Shown: positions 7,249 through 16,662, counted from the stretch's first letter. The stretch is DNA of 37,038 bases from a bacterium (Candidatus Blackallbacteria) CG13_big_fil_rev_8_21_14_2_50_49_14 (GCA_002783405.1 PFGG01000084.1:1-37038); one strand, 5' to 3'. Made by a program: numbers and translations. The notes: a model not told the origin generated them from the letters alone.

Positions 7249-8885
7249 AAGTCGCGATTGCTCAAATCAACACCACGGTAGGGGCCCTCAAGGCCAATAC
7301 TGAGAAAATGCTGGATCTGATCGAAAGGGCCCGTGAAGCACAAGCTGATCTGCTGATGTTTCCAGAGCTGGCGATTACAGGCTATCCCCCCATGGATCTG
7401 CTCGATCGCGAAAGCTTTGTCGAGGCCAATCTGGAATGTCTCGACAGCCTGCGCAAAGCCAGTCATGGGCTGCATGTGGTGGTCGGTTTTGTCGATCGCA
7501 ACCTGACCAACAAAGGCAAAAAACTCTTCAATGCCGCAGCGATGCTTCACAATGGCAAAATCACCTCGATTCACCACAAAACACTCTTACCGACCTACGA
7601 TGTTTTTGACGAAGATCGCTATTTCGAACCTGCCGATCTGGTCACGCCGGTCAATCTGCTCAGCCACCACGCTGGCGTTTCAATCTGTGAAGATCTCTGG
7701 AACGACTCCGATTTCTGGAGCCGCCGTCTTTATCTCAGCGATCCAATTGAAAGCCTGGCCCGCCAGGGCATGGATCTTCTGCTCAATATCTCAGCTTCAC
7801 CCTTTCATACCGGCAAGCCCCAACTGAGACTCTCCATGGTTCAGGCTGCCTGCCGCAAATACAAGCTGCCTGCGATCTATGTCAATCAGGTCGGGGGCAA
7901 TGATGGGCTGATCTTTGACGGTCACAGCTTTATTGTCGATGCCGAAGGCCACCTGGTCTGGATGGGCAAAGGCTTTGAAGAAGAATTTACGGTTCTGGAG
8001 CTGGAAGCGCTTCGAGCCCTGCCTGATTTTCACTGGGCCGAAGACATGGCCATGATTGAACAGGCGCTGGTTTTGGGTACCCGCGATTATCTGCACAAAA
8101 CCGGTTTCAAAAGCGCAGTCTTGGGCCTCAGTGGCGGAATCGACTCTGCAATTACCGCCGCAATTGCAGCCCAGGCCTTGGGGCCTGAAAACGTGCTGGG
8201 CATCGCCATGCCTTCGCAGTATTCTTCAGAAGGCAGTGTCACCGATGCCGAAGCCCTTGCCAAAAACCTGGGCGTTCAATACCGTGAAATTCCCATCCGC
8301 CCTATGTTTGACAGTTTCCGTGAAGCCCTGGCCCCTGCTTTTGAGGGCAAAACCGAAGATGTAACCGAAGAAAACCTCCAGGCCCGTATCCGGGGCAACC
8401 TGCTGATGGCGCTCTCAAACAAATTTGGTCATTTGCTCTTAACCACGGGCAATAAATCGGAAATGGCAGTGGGCTACTGCACCCTCTATGGCGATATGTG
8501 CGGCGGGCTGGGTGTGATTGCCGACTTGCCCAAAACCTGGGTTTATGAGCTGGCGCGCTATATGAACCGCAAGGGCGAAGTCATTCCCGAAAACACGATT
8601 ACCAAACCGCCCTCTGCTGAACTGAGACCGGATCAAACCGACCAGGACAGCCTGCCCCCTTACGATATACTCGACGGCATTCTCACCGCTTATATCGAAG
8701 AGCACAAAAGCAATGCCGAGATTTCAGAACTGGGCTATGACCGCGAAGTCGTGGATTGGGTGATTCGCAAGATCAACTTCAACGAATACAAACGCCGCCA
8801 GGCCCCTCCGGGGCTTAAAGTTACACGCAAGGCCTTTGGCCAAGGACGTCGCTATCCGATTGCCCGTGGCTACGACGGCGCATAA
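7245..8885 (+). CDS. nadE: Glutamine-dependent NAD+ synthetase
   Basis: This 546-residue two-domain enzyme makes NAD from deamido-NAD, ATP and glutamine. The N-terminal nitrilase-type glutaminase (about 1-250) has the Glu41-Lys112-Cys148 triad (FPELAITGYPP, HHKTLLPTYDVFDE, SICEDLWND). The C-terminal ATP-pyrophosphatase domain has the P-loop SGGIDSA from residue 296, TGNKSE and the KPPSAELRPDQTDQDSLPPY segment of NAD synthetases. The length fits the shorter two-domain form. It shares a four-base ATGA overlap with pncA. NadD (adenylyltransferase) is the missing step between PncB and NadE and is not in the window. Confidence 0.97.
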   Translation: MKVAIAQINTTVGALKANTEKMLDLIERAREAQADLLMFPELAITGYPPMDLLDRESFVEANLECLDSLRKASHGLHVVVGFVDRNLTNKGKKLFNAAAMLHNGKITSIHHKTLLPTYDVFDEDRYFEPADLVTPVNLLSHHAGVSICEDLWNDSDFWSRRLYLSDPIESLARQGMDLLLNISASPFHTGKPQLRLSMVQAACRKYKLPAIYVNQVGGNDGLIFDGHSFIVDAEGHLVWMGKGFEEEFTVLELEALRALPDFHWAEDMAMIEQALVLGTRDYLHKTGFKSAVLGLSGGIDSAITAAIAAQALGPENVLGIAMPSQYSSEGSVTDAEALAKNLGVQYREIPIRPMFDSFREALAPAFEGKTEDVTEENLQARIRGNLLMALSNKFGHLLLTTGNKSEMAVGYCTLYGDMCGGLGVIADLPKTWVYELARYMNRKGEVIPENTITKPPSAELRPDQTDQDSLPPYDILDGILTAYIEEHKSNAEISELGYDREVVDWVIRKINFNEYKRRQAPPGLKVTRKAFGQGRRYPIARGYDGA

Positions 8886-8910
8886 AAAAGCCGCTTCAGC
8901 TTAGACTTAT

Positions 8911-8943
8911 CAAAAAGCCCCCCCTGTTTAAACAGAGGGGGCT
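8911..8943 (-). terminator. Rho-independent terminator for the 8960-9826 gene
   Basis: The hairpin (8916-8943) has arms AGCCCCCCCTGTTT / AAACAGAGGGGGCT with one mismatch. On the minus strand it is followed by a T-run (A-run at 8912-8916). Its position between convergent genes means it may also stop nadE transcription, though the plus side has no T-run. Confidence 0.8.
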
Positions 8944-8959
8944 GAATCTATGCTGTAAC

Positions 8960-9826
8960 CTATTTAGCAGCTTTCATAATGCCCGCGCCCAGATTTTCCC
9001 ATTGGCCTTCCTGCAGACCGGTATAATTGCCGATCGCATTCTGAACCGGGGTAATCACACTGCCATTTGAGGCCTCATTGCGACCATTGACACGGAATTG
9101 AATCTGGTTGCTGCCTCCTTTGGTCAGGGTAAAGGTATTGGTGGCTTCACTGGTAAAGAAATGATCGGCACTGCCATCGCCATCCTTATCATAGGGGCGC
9201 ACCTTGACCTGCACTTCATTTGGAGAGGATTTAATATCTTCAATTCTGACCCAATCATATCCGCCTTCGCCACTGCCAGGGCCAGGAATATCGATGCGCA
9301 GCAAATCGCCCACCTGGGGGGTGCCCTGTTTGGGATTGCCCTTGGCATCGGTCAGTTGAAAATCGGCTCCCGTCATGCTGTCGGCGGTTTTACCCCAATT
9401 ATTTACATCCAGAAATGCCGCTTTGGCCTTGTCCCAATCGCCATTGCCATTGACCGCCACATTGGTCTGATAGCCGTCATTGGTCTGGGCTGGGATATTG
9501 TCTGGCAAGGTATGGGTCTGACCATCTGAATACTGATTGCTGACCTTGGTTCCAGCCGGAAGAAAGCTGACCTGTTTGGGGTCAAACTCCATCAAATCCT
9601 TGGTGACATTGAGCGACTGTCCATTGGCTGTGACTTTAAAATCCTGCTTATTGCGCAGGCGGTCAAGGACCTGGGCTTCGCCCTCATCAATCTTGCCATC
9701 GGAACCCATGGCATTTTCAATTTTTTCGATATTGCTGTTGCTGATGCCATCCCGGCCATAAACAACACCCGTCGAAACACTTTTTATCGTATCAAAAACA
9801 TTCTTATTAACATTGATGCTTCCCAT
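8960..9826 (-). CDS. Uncharacterised protein with EF-hand-like loops
   Basis: This 288-residue protein has no signal peptide. I chose the ATG at 9826 (MGSINVNKN) because AGGAG lies about 8 bases upstream; an in-frame start at 9910 has no such site. The N-terminal 70 residues are helical with an EF-hand-like stretch (MGSDGKIDEGEAQVL). The C-terminal half is beta-rich and contains GDLLRIDIPGPGSGEGGYDW and the loop YDKDGDGSADHFF, which reads like a calcium-binding Asp-rich turn. The middle is Asn/Gly/Asp-rich. Its own terminator follows, so it is probably monocistronic. I do not recognise a family; secretion by a signal-less route is possible but not shown. Confidence 0.75.
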   Translation of the reverse strand: MGSINVNKNVFDTIKSVSTGVVYGRDGISNSNIEKIENAMGSDGKIDEGEAQVLDRLRNKQDFKVTANGQSLNVTKDLMEFDPKQVSFLPAGTKVSNQYSDGQTHTLPDNIPAQTNDGYQTNVAVNGNGDWDKAKAAFLDVNNWGKTADSMTGADFQLTDAKGNPKQGTPQVGDLLRIDIPGPGSGEGGYDWVRIEDIKSSPNEVQVKVRPYDKDGDGSADHFFTSEATNTFTLTKGGSNQIQFRVNGRNEASNGSVITPVQNAIGNYTGLQEGQWENLGAGIMKAAK

Positions 9827-9970
9827 TGATTCACTCCTGAGAACAGATTCAGATAAACTCAAAGATCTTTGCAAGTATTCGTATAGATGATCATACCCTG
9901 TTTGGAACAAAAACTAACAAACTTTCGGAAATAATTTTAAAAATAAGTGTTCAAGGAAAAAATCAAAGTG

Positions 9971-11857
9971 CTAGATCTGTTCTGCACACCAACGCCGCCA
10001 GACCTCACGATAGCGGGCCTCAATCGCACGCGCATAGCCCCGGCTGTCACAAAGTGTTGAAGCAAAGAGTTTCTGGCGCAAACTTTGACGGTAATTGACA
10101 AGACGTATCCGATCCTGCGCCAGCGCCAGAACTTTTCGAATATAGTCTTCGCGATTCTGCGCCACAAGCTCAGGTTGCCCCAGCGGATAGAGAATACAGG
10201 CTCCCGCACGGGTTCCTTCAGCCAAAGAGATCACGGGAACCCCCATCCAGAGCGCTTCAAGCGTACTGACCCCGCCATTATAGGGAAAGGGATCAAGCGC
10301 CAAATCGATTTGACGGTACCACGCCACATGCTCAGCATGCGAAGTTTTACCCGCGAGCACAAGACGTTCAGGCGCCAGGCCCAGAGCTTCAAAACGAGAG
10401 CGCAAAAGCTTTGCAAACTCAGGATTTTCCAAACCCCGGAATTTCAGCGCCAAACGCCCTGTTGGTAAACGCTCAAGAATTTCAGCCCAGGTTTCAATCA
10501 AGGCCTGGTTGAGTTTAAAGCCTTCATTGCCCGAACCCAGGGTCACCCCATCAGATTGCAGACAGGGAGGGTCACTCAGAGGAGCATTCACCAAAGTAAA
10601 CGGCGGCTGCCAATGCAAAAGATGCGGCAAATAAACCACCGTTTCTGAATAAAAAGGTGCACGCTCAGGCGGAACCAGCCAAATATCCGAAAACTGGTAA
10701 TCCATACGTTTCAAGCCACTGGTCCAGCCAAATCCCAAGCCACCGATCTGAATCGGAGCTGGCTTGCGGGCAAAGACCTCAAGCCGATGGCCTGTGGTAT
10801 GCCCAGAAAGATCGACCAGAATGTCTATTTTATCCATTTGAATGCGGTCGGCCAGTGCCTCATCGCTCAAGTCATGCACTTCGCGCCAAAGACCGAAACA
10901 TTTGCGCATCCGTTCTGTCCAGGCATCGTTCCGTTCTGAATTGGAATAGGCAATCCAGTCAAAATCACGCTGCTGATGCGCCTGAAAAAGACCCAAGAAA
11001 ATAAAACCCGCTGAATGCAGATTAAAATCGGCAGAAAGATAAGCAATCCGCAGCCGACGCTCTGGGTCTGGAAGCGTAGAAAGGCGAGAAACAGGCACAG
11101 CCGCTTCTAAAGCGGTTCCCCAATCACAAAAGGGCTGAAAACGTTGCGCATCCTCAAGGTCAGGCAGAAAGAGGAAAAGTGAACGCAAACCCGTTTGGTA
11201 ATCCTGATTCAAAGGGCGCAGTTCGCAGGCTTTTTGATGGTGTTTCAAAGCTTTTTCAGGTTGGCCGTTGATACGCAAGAGACTGCCCATTGCAAAATGC
11301 AGACACGCCAAAGACGTGTTTTCAAAATCCACTTGCAGCAAAACCTGGTAAAGACTGTCGCGTTGATCTGAAAGCAGCCAACGGTTCAACAAAGCAGCCA
11401 GGTTCTGTTCCAGACTTTCAAGCTCAGGACGCAGTTCCCAGGCTCTGAGCAAGAGCTGAAAAGCTGAAAGCCAGTTGCCCAATTTTTGATACAGATTGCC
11501 TAAATTATTCAAAACAGCAAAGTGCTCGGGTTCTATTTCAAGCGCCGCATGAAAACAGGCAAGGGCTTCACTGGTTTTTGCCTGAGAGCGCAGAGCAGCC
11601 CCTAAAATATTCAAAAGATCGGCATTTTTGCCCAATTCAAGGGCCTGTAACAAGAAGTGTTCGGCCTGAGAAAACTGCCCCTTGAGCTGCGCCAGCAAAC
11701 CTCGCTGCTGCAGAGCAAACTGACGGGGTTCAGGGGGCAAAGGATTTTCCAAAGCCTGCTGATAAAGCAGATCAGCTTGTTCTGACTGCCCCGTCTGCTG
11801 CAAAGCCCAGGCCTGCTCCAGCAAATTTTGTATTTCAGGCGAAAAATCGGTTACCAT
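9971..11857 (-). CDS. TPR-containing O-GlcNAc-transferase-like glycosyltransferase (GT41)
   Basis: This 628-residue protein has TPR-like helical repeats in the first 210 residues or so, then a GT41/SPINDLY-type catalytic region. Key motifs: AYLSADFNLHSAGF with His281, DLSGHTTGHR, PAPIQIGGLGFGWTSGL, and DPFPYNGG at 522-529 followed by EALWMGVPVISL, which forms the nucleotide-sugar pocket in this family. GT41 proteins transfer GlcNAc (some bacterial members other sugars) to Ser/Thr, or to Asn in HMW1C relatives, of cytoplasmic proteins. The usual TRxASR-like motif here reads TRAGACILY. The start codon overlaps that of the divergent gene at 11856; a weak AGGT lies just upstream. The acceptor is unknown. 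Confidence 0.9.
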   Translation of the reverse strand: MVTDFSPEIQNLLEQAWALQQTGQSEQADLLYQQALENPLPPEPRQFALQQRGLLAQLKGQFSQAEHFLLQALELGKNADLLNILGAALRSQAKTSEALACFHAALEIEPEHFAVLNNLGNLYQKLGNWLSAFQLLLRAWELRPELESLEQNLAALLNRWLLSDQRDSLYQVLLQVDFENTSLACLHFAMGSLLRINGQPEKALKHHQKACELRPLNQDYQTGLRSLFLFLPDLEDAQRFQPFCDWGTALEAAVPVSRLSTLPDPERRLRIAYLSADFNLHSAGFIFLGLFQAHQQRDFDWIAYSNSERNDAWTERMRKCFGLWREVHDLSDEALADRIQMDKIDILVDLSGHTTGHRLEVFARKPAPIQIGGLGFGWTSGLKRMDYQFSDIWLVPPERAPFYSETVVYLPHLLHWQPPFTLVNAPLSDPPCLQSDGVTLGSGNEGFKLNQALIETWAEILERLPTGRLALKFRGLENPEFAKLLRSRFEALGLAPERLVLAGKTSHAEHVAWYRQIDLALDPFPYNGGVSTLEALWMGVPVISLAEGTRAGACILYPLGQPELVAQNREDYIRKVLALAQDRIRLVNYRQSLRQKLFASTLCDSRGYARAIEARYREVWRRWCAEQI

Positions 11858-13034
11858 GAAAAAACCTATTCAAGCGAGAGTGAAAACCTTGCCTTTCATC
11901 ATCCTTTTGAACGCCTTTGAGACAGATTCCCCTTCGCTTCTTTTTCTCTTCAAGCATATGACACAAGGGGGGGTCTTTAGACACTATTTTACCGTATTGA
12001 AAGGGCGTCCTCTTTTGGGGATCTTGCTCCTGATCAGTCTCGGCTTAATCTGTGGATGTTTATTCTTAAGCCTGCTGGCTGTGTTTACACACCTCAAACA
12101 AAACCTGCAAACCCAGCGAGAGCAAGCCTTTTCAAAGCAAATTCAACCTTTACTGACAGCTTTTCTGTTTCAGAATTTGCCCGCCCAAGCGATTTGGAAA
12201 CAGGTCTCCCGACATTCAGAAAAGATCTTTCTCGATCTACTTTACCAATACCATCAACGCTTAAAAGGCCAGGCAAAAGAGAGCTTGGGCCTCTTGGCTG
12301 AACCCTACCTGCAAGATTTAAAGGCTCAGTTTCAAGATCGCCAGATTTATGTTCGGGCCCGGGCTCTCAAACTGGCTGCGCTCTTTCAGGAGCAGCGCTT
12401 TGTTCCTGAACTCTTGCAAGGTCTTGAGGATCCATCCCCTGTGGTGGTGCTGATCTGTTTTCAAATCCTCAGTCAACCCCAGCACCCCGACATACTTCAG
12501 CCCCTGATCAAAAGCCTGAAAAAACTTGAAAATCTTTCAGCTGTCTATATCGCCTCCTTATTGGCGCGCAAGGGCCTCTCCCTGGCCCCCGACCTGAGAG
12601 CGCTCTTTTCAAATCCCGCAGAAAACATAAGAATCCGCATCATTGCGGCCAAGACCCTTTTGTATCTCCATGATTTACAAAGCATCTCCCTGGCCTTGGA
12701 AATTCTCAAACAGGAAGAGCACCTCGATATTATCGTGCCCGCCCTCAATCTGATTGAAAAACTCAGCCCTGAAGATGTTTCCGAGCAAATTCTGCCCTTC
12801 GCGCAATCGCCGCAATTCGCAATCAGGGCCTACGCCCTGCGTACCCTGGCAAGCCTCAACAAGGTGCAGCACAGTGAACTCTTTGTCAGGGCCTTGGAAG
12901 ATGCCTCCCCTTGGGTCACCCGGCAGGCAGCCCTGGCCCTCAAAAACACGGGCCAGGAAGAACGCCTGAAAACCATCTCCCTTTCTGGCTCGCCTGCGGC
13001 AGAAATCGCCAAACAAACCCTTGAAACTCTCTGA
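11856..13034 (+). CDS. HEAT-repeat membrane protein
   Basis: This is a 392-residue protein with one clear membrane span (about 50-77, GRPLLGILLLISLGL onward) and a soluble part of tandem HEAT/Armadillo-like helix pairs (about 130-392), with recurring segments such as ALKLAALFQEQRFVPELLQGLEDPSP and later AYALRTLASLN and TRQAALALKN. Such repeats are protein-binding scaffolds. The annotated ATG at 11856 overlaps the opposite-strand ATG at 11857 and has no ribosome site; the Met at 11958 (residue 35), nearer the membrane span, may be the real start. The stop directly abuts the glycosyltransferase ATG at 13035, so the two form an operon and may form a complex. Confidence 0.78.
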   Translation: MKKPIQARVKTLPFIILLNAFETDSPSLLFLFKHMTQGGVFRHYFTVLKGRPLLGILLLISLGLICGCLFLSLLAVFTHLKQNLQTQREQAFSKQIQPLLTAFLFQNLPAQAIWKQVSRHSEKIFLDLLYQYHQRLKGQAKESLGLLAEPYLQDLKAQFQDRQIYVRARALKLAALFQEQRFVPELLQGLEDPSPVVVLICFQILSQPQHPDILQPLIKSLKKLENLSAVYIASLLARKGLSLAPDLRALFSNPAENIRIRIIAAKTLLYLHDLQSISLALEILKQEEHLDIIVPALNLIEKLSPEDVSEQILPFAQSPQFAIRAYALRTLASLNKVQHSELFVRALEDASPWVTRQAALALKNTGQEERLKTISLSGSPAAEIAKQTLETL

Positions 13035-14462
13035 ATGAAAATTTACAGCGTGATCCTTTATTGTTTGAACACCCTGGTTCTGCTCTATTTTTTTCTGCTC
13101 AATTCAACCTATCTGATGACCTGTATCCTGGCCTTTTTTAAACTCAAAGATTACCGTCACCAACTCCAATTGATACAGACTCAGGAATTGTTGAGTATGA
13201 CCCATATCCCCTCGATCAGCATTATTGCGCCAGCCTATAATGAAGCTGCCACTTGTGTCGAGGCCATTCACGCCCTGCTGAATCTGGAATATCCAGAATA
13301 CGAAATTTTACTCATTAACGATGGCTCCAAAGATCAAACCTTAGAAATACTCAAACAGGCCTTTGATTTACATCCCGTTGCCGTGGTACCCATGGCCGAT
13401 CTCGTGACCCAGCCTGTCAAACAGGTCTATAAAAGTCGGAATTACCCCCTGCTCTGGGTGATTGACAAAGAGAATGGCGGCAAAGCCGACGCCCTGAACG
13501 TGGGTTTAAATTTTTGTCACCATCCACTTTTTTGTGCGATTGATGCCGATACATTAATTGAAAGAGACGCGCTCTTGAGAATTGTCAGGCCCTTTCTTGA
13601 AGATTTCAGCACCGTCGCAGCCGGAGGAATTATCCGCATCATCAATGACTGTGAAGTAGAAAAAGGCAAAGTCAAGAAAATCGTTTTGCCGCATAATTTT
13701 TGGGCCCGCATTCAGGTGCTTGAATATTTACGCGCCTTTCTCGTGGCAAGGGTGGGGTGGGATACCCTCAACGCACTCTTGATTATTTCCGGAGCGTTTG
13801 GACTGTTTAAACGTTCAATGGCAATTGAAGTGGGGGGCTATGATACCCAAACGGTGGGTGAAGATATGGAACTGGTGGTGCGCATGCACCGCCACTGCCG
13901 CGAAGAAAAAATACCCTACCGGATTTCGTTTGTTCCCGACCCTGTGGCCTGGACAGAATGCCCTGAAGACTTGAAAATGCTCAGTCGCCAACGCGAACGG
14001 TGGCAAAGAGGTCTGACTGAAGTCATGTTCAAACACAAAGTTTTTCTCTTTCAGAAGCGCTATGGAATATTGGGATGGCTGGTCTTTCCCTATTTTTTCA
14101 TATTAGAAACCTGGGGCATTCTGCTCGAATTCTGCGGTTATTTTTTCTTTTTGATTTCAGCCTTGCTGGGAAAACTTTCCTTGGAGTATATGCTCGCTTT
14201 TTTCAGCCTGGCTTTTTTATATGGTCTACTGATCTCTTTCATGGCTCTGTTTCTCGAAGAGTTTATCTTTTATCGCTACCGAAGCCTGTGGGATATCGCA
14301 GAACTGCTTTATATCTCGCTGGCTGAAAATTTTGGCTTTCGCCAACTGTCTTCCTACTGGCGTTTTAAAGGCACCCTGAAAACCCTGCTGGGCATCCAAG
14401 GCCAGTGGGGAAAAATGGAACGCAAAGGTTTTCAAAAAAAGTCTGAAACTCAGGCCAAATAA
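13035..14462 (+). CDS. Processive family 2 glycosyltransferase, membrane-bound
   Basis: This 475-residue inner-membrane enzyme has an N-terminal span (about 5-30), a cytosolic GT2 domain and several C-terminal spans (about 350-425). Substrate and catalytic motifs are complete: IIAPAYNE, LLINDGSKD (Asp96), the DAD metal motif 170-172, GEDMEL (Glu276-Asp277, base region) and QRERW at 319-323, the QxxRW of processive synthases such as cellulose, hyaluronan and poly-GlcNAc synthases. It therefore probably polymerises a polysaccharide while exporting it. No PilZ domain is visible. It begins one base after the HEAT-protein stop. Its 3' end overlaps the convergent phosphorelay gene by 13 bases. The sugar is unknown. 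Confidence 0.92.
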   Translation: MKIYSVILYCLNTLVLLYFFLLNSTYLMTCILAFFKLKDYRHQLQLIQTQELLSMTHIPSISIIAPAYNEAATCVEAIHALLNLEYPEYEILLINDGSKDQTLEILKQAFDLHPVAVVPMADLVTQPVKQVYKSRNYPLLWVIDKENGGKADALNVGLNFCHHPLFCAIDADTLIERDALLRIVRPFLEDFSTVAAGGIIRIINDCEVEKGKVKKIVLPHNFWARIQVLEYLRAFLVARVGWDTLNALLIISGAFGLFKRSMAIEVGGYDTQTVGEDMELVVRMHRHCREEKIPYRISFVPDPVAWTECPEDLKMLSRQRERWQRGLTEVMFKHKVFLFQKRYGILGWLVFPYFFILETWGILLEFCGYFFFLISALLGKLSLEYMLAFFSLAFLYGLLISFMALFLEEFIFYRYRSLWDIAELLYISLAENFGFRQLSSYWRFKGTLKTLLGIQGQWGKMERKGFQKKSETQAK

Positions 14463-16165
14463 CGTTGCATTCTGCTGATCAGCTCTTCTGGCGAAAAGGG
14501 TTTGGTCATAAAGTCATTGGCCCCTCCCTTTAACCCCTGAACCACATGGGATTCATTGCCCAAGGCAGTCAAAATCATCACGGGCAATTGCTCAGCAGAA
14601 TACTGCTGGCGCAGGTCTTTCAAAACACTGAAACCATCTTTGCCTGGCATTTTGAGATCCAAAATCAGCAAATCTGGCAGAGATTTTTGCAGCGCGGGCA
14701 AGACCTGATCGCCATCCGAAACCTCTGCAAAGGCATAGCCTTCCTGTTCAATTCGAAAACGCAGAATCGAGGCAATTAAAGGATCATCATCGGCCAGAAG
14801 AATACGTTTGACTGTCTTTTTAGGCAAACCTGTTTCCGCCCGCATAAAGACCCCAGGAGAAATTTCCAAGGCTTTCTGATTGAATTGTTCCTGAAGTTTA
14901 ATCAGTTGAATTTCAGGATCTTCACGCGTAAATTCAGCCAAGGCGACCTTGATCAAAGAGGGGATCTGAAACTCAGACGCAACAGAAATCAGGCTCTTTT
15001 GAAAAGACTGAATAAAAATCAACAACTGCTCAGAACTGACTGCTTTTCGAAACAATAAAACAGAGGGCCCGGCCAAACCCACAGGAAAATCCTGGGGCAA
15101 GATTTCAGCTCTGAGCATTTTTACCCAGAGCTGCACCTGCTCTGCTGAAAGACCCGACCCTTGAAATAAAGCAAAAGCTCCCCGCTCTGGACGCTGCTTG
15201 CGCAAGAAAAGCAAAAAAGAAGACATCGTCGGCAAACCTGTCAAAGGTTCAATCTGTTCAAACTCTGCAGAAGCACGCACAAGACTCAAGGGTTGGCGGA
15301 TCTTGCTTACCAATTGCTCTAGATCAACCGGTTTGGGCATAAACAGATCAACTTCAGGAGTTTCAGCAGCATCAAATGAACTTGAACCCGCCAGCAGAAT
15401 AATTTGGGCCTGAGAGGTTTCTGGGCGCAGACGCAGTTCATGAACCAAACGGCGACCGTCTAAATCTGGCAGAACCAAATCCGTGATAATCACAGCATAG
15501 GCAGTCTGAATAATCTGAAGCCAAACTTCACTGGCCGTAGAAACCTGATCGCAAAGCCATCCCTCAGCATGTAAACGGTGCTGAATTAAATGCCTGAGAT
15601 CAGGATCTTTTTGCACCAAGAGAATACGGTGCTGGGGAAGTGGGTCTTCAACCAGCACATGACGTTTTAAAACCAGAATCAGATTCCCCAAAGCATTGCT
15701 GATTTCATCCGGCGCGGCATGTTCAACGGTTTTGGCAGCTTGAGAAATATCCGAAAACCCGTAGGTGCCTCCTGAGCCCGACAAAGCATGGGCAATGCTC
15801 CTCAATTGAGCCAAATCATGCTCAAAGGCCTGAACAGACTCCAGAACAGCCAAAACATCACGCAGGGTCTGGCTCACAATCTGCGTACCTGATTTTGCTT
15901 TTAATCCCGGCGCATATGCCAGAAAGTTCAATACGGCGAGGATTTTCTCTGGCAAAACTTGGGGCTCAGCCAGTAATGCCCGATTCGCTAAACTTACAAG
16001 TTCAGGATAGGCCACAGCTTTTTGAAGCCCTGTCAGAATCTGATACAGAGAACGCAGAGCGTTTTCCCGTCTCAAAAGAGTTTGATAAAGCGGCATCAAA
16101 CCTTCTATGCGTTGTTGAAGACGCCGACGGTAGTAATTCTGAAGTTCGGGATCTGAAAAGCTCAT
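14450..16165 (-). CDS. HPt - receiver - degenerate GGDEF - receiver phosphorelay protein
   Basis: This 571-residue cytoplasmic signalling protein has a helical N-terminus, then an HPt domain (His126 in AHALSGSGGTYGF). Receiver 1 follows (about 180-300, Asp229 in TDLVLPDLDG, PKPVD lysine), then a GGDEF-like region starting LTGLPTMSSF with no GG(D/E)EF active site. Receiver 2 (about 450-571) has Asp503 in ILDLKMPGKDG, DDD and TKPF. The ATG at 16165 is chosen because it overlaps the upstream receiver-gene stop (ATGA) and has AGGAA before it; a Met at 16192 lacks these. It probably takes phosphate from the GAF kinase via the single receiver. The output is unknown, since the cyclase-like domain looks inactive. 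Confidence 0.9.
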   Translation of the reverse strand: MSFSDPELQNYYRRRLQQRIEGLMPLYQTLLRRENALRSLYQILTGLQKAVAYPELVSLANRALLAEPQVLPEKILAVLNFLAYAPGLKAKSGTQIVSQTLRDVLAVLESVQAFEHDLAQLRSIAHALSGSGGTYGFSDISQAAKTVEHAAPDEISNALGNLILVLKRHVLVEDPLPQHRILLVQKDPDLRHLIQHRLHAEGWLCDQVSTASEVWLQIIQTAYAVIITDLVLPDLDGRRLVHELRLRPETSQAQIILLAGSSSFDAAETPEVDLFMPKPVDLEQLVSKIRQPLSLVRASAEFEQIEPLTGLPTMSSFLLFLRKQRPERGAFALFQGSGLSAEQVQLWVKMLRAEILPQDFPVGLAGPSVLLFRKAVSSEQLLIFIQSFQKSLISVASEFQIPSLIKVALAEFTREDPEIQLIKLQEQFNQKALEISPGVFMRAETGLPKKTVKRILLADDDPLIASILRFRIEQEGYAFAEVSDGDQVLPALQKSLPDLLILDLKMPGKDGFSVLKDLRQQYSAEQLPVMILTALGNESHVVQGLKGGANDFMTKPFSPEELISRMQRYLA

Positions 16166-16557
16166 TCCAATTCCTGTTGAAACCCATTCCAAATTTTTTC
16201 AATCTGCCCCTTTAATAGAGAGGGTTCAAAAGGCTTGGTAATCACACCGAGTACCCCCTGCCGTTTATAATCTTCAATTTCATGGGCCTGTGCTTTGGCG
16301 GTCATAAACACGACAGGTAAAGCCGCAAATTCAGGATTTTCACGCATATGGCGTAGAACCGTGAGCCCATCCATTTCAGGCATCATCATATCCAAGAGCA
16401 CAAGTTGCGGTTGAAAAACCGGTATTTCCGCTAAGGCCTGTTTCCCGCTTGCGCAAACAGCGACCTGATACCCCCCTAATTTTTGCAGGATCATTTTTGC
16501 AATAAACTGAATATCCTGATCATCTTCAACCAGCATCACTTTTTCTAATCTACTCAT
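16162..16557 (-). CDS. Single-domain response regulator (CheY-like)
   Basis: This 131-residue receiver has the acidic pair in LVEDDQD (11-13), phospho-acceptor Asp56 in LLDMMMPEMDG, Thr86 in FMTAK and Lys108 in ITKPF. There is no output domain, so it acts by protein contact or as a phosphate shuttle. I start it at 16557, where AAGGAG lies upstream; the frame is open further left to 16692, but that extension encodes a kinase-like remnant. It overlaps the HPt-REC gene by four bases, so the two are co-translated. With the GAF histidine kinase upstream it fits a His-Asp-His-Asp relay. Confidence 0.93.
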   Translation of the reverse strand: MSRLEKVMLVEDDQDIQFIAKMILQKLGGYQVAVCASGKQALAEIPVFQPQLVLLDMMMPEMDGLTVLRHMRENPEFAALPVVFMTAKAQAHEIEDYKRQGVLGVITKPFEPSLLKGQIEKIWNGFQQELE

Positions 16558-16578
16558 TCCATCACGCTCCTTAAAAGC

Positions 16579-16662
16579 TGGCAAATCAAAATAAAAGCTC
16601 GTTCCCTCACCCAAATGAGATTGAATGCATGACAGGGTTTTCCTTCGCGGATAGATCTCCAC
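16579..16662 (-). pseudogene. Remnant of a histidine-kinase C-terminus
   Basis: In frame with, and upstream of, the receiver gene, the codons read VEIYPRR, then IQSHLGEGTSFYFDLPA. The latter matches the last strand of histidine-kinase ATPase domains (S-x-x-G-x-G-[ST]-x-F-x-F-x-[FL]-P), also seen at the end of the intact kinase at 16762 (ESQVGKGSTFTLSLP). No other part of a kinase is present between 16665 and 16761, so this is probably a decayed or recombined gene end. It could also be translated as an N-terminal extension of the receiver. Confidence 0.4.
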
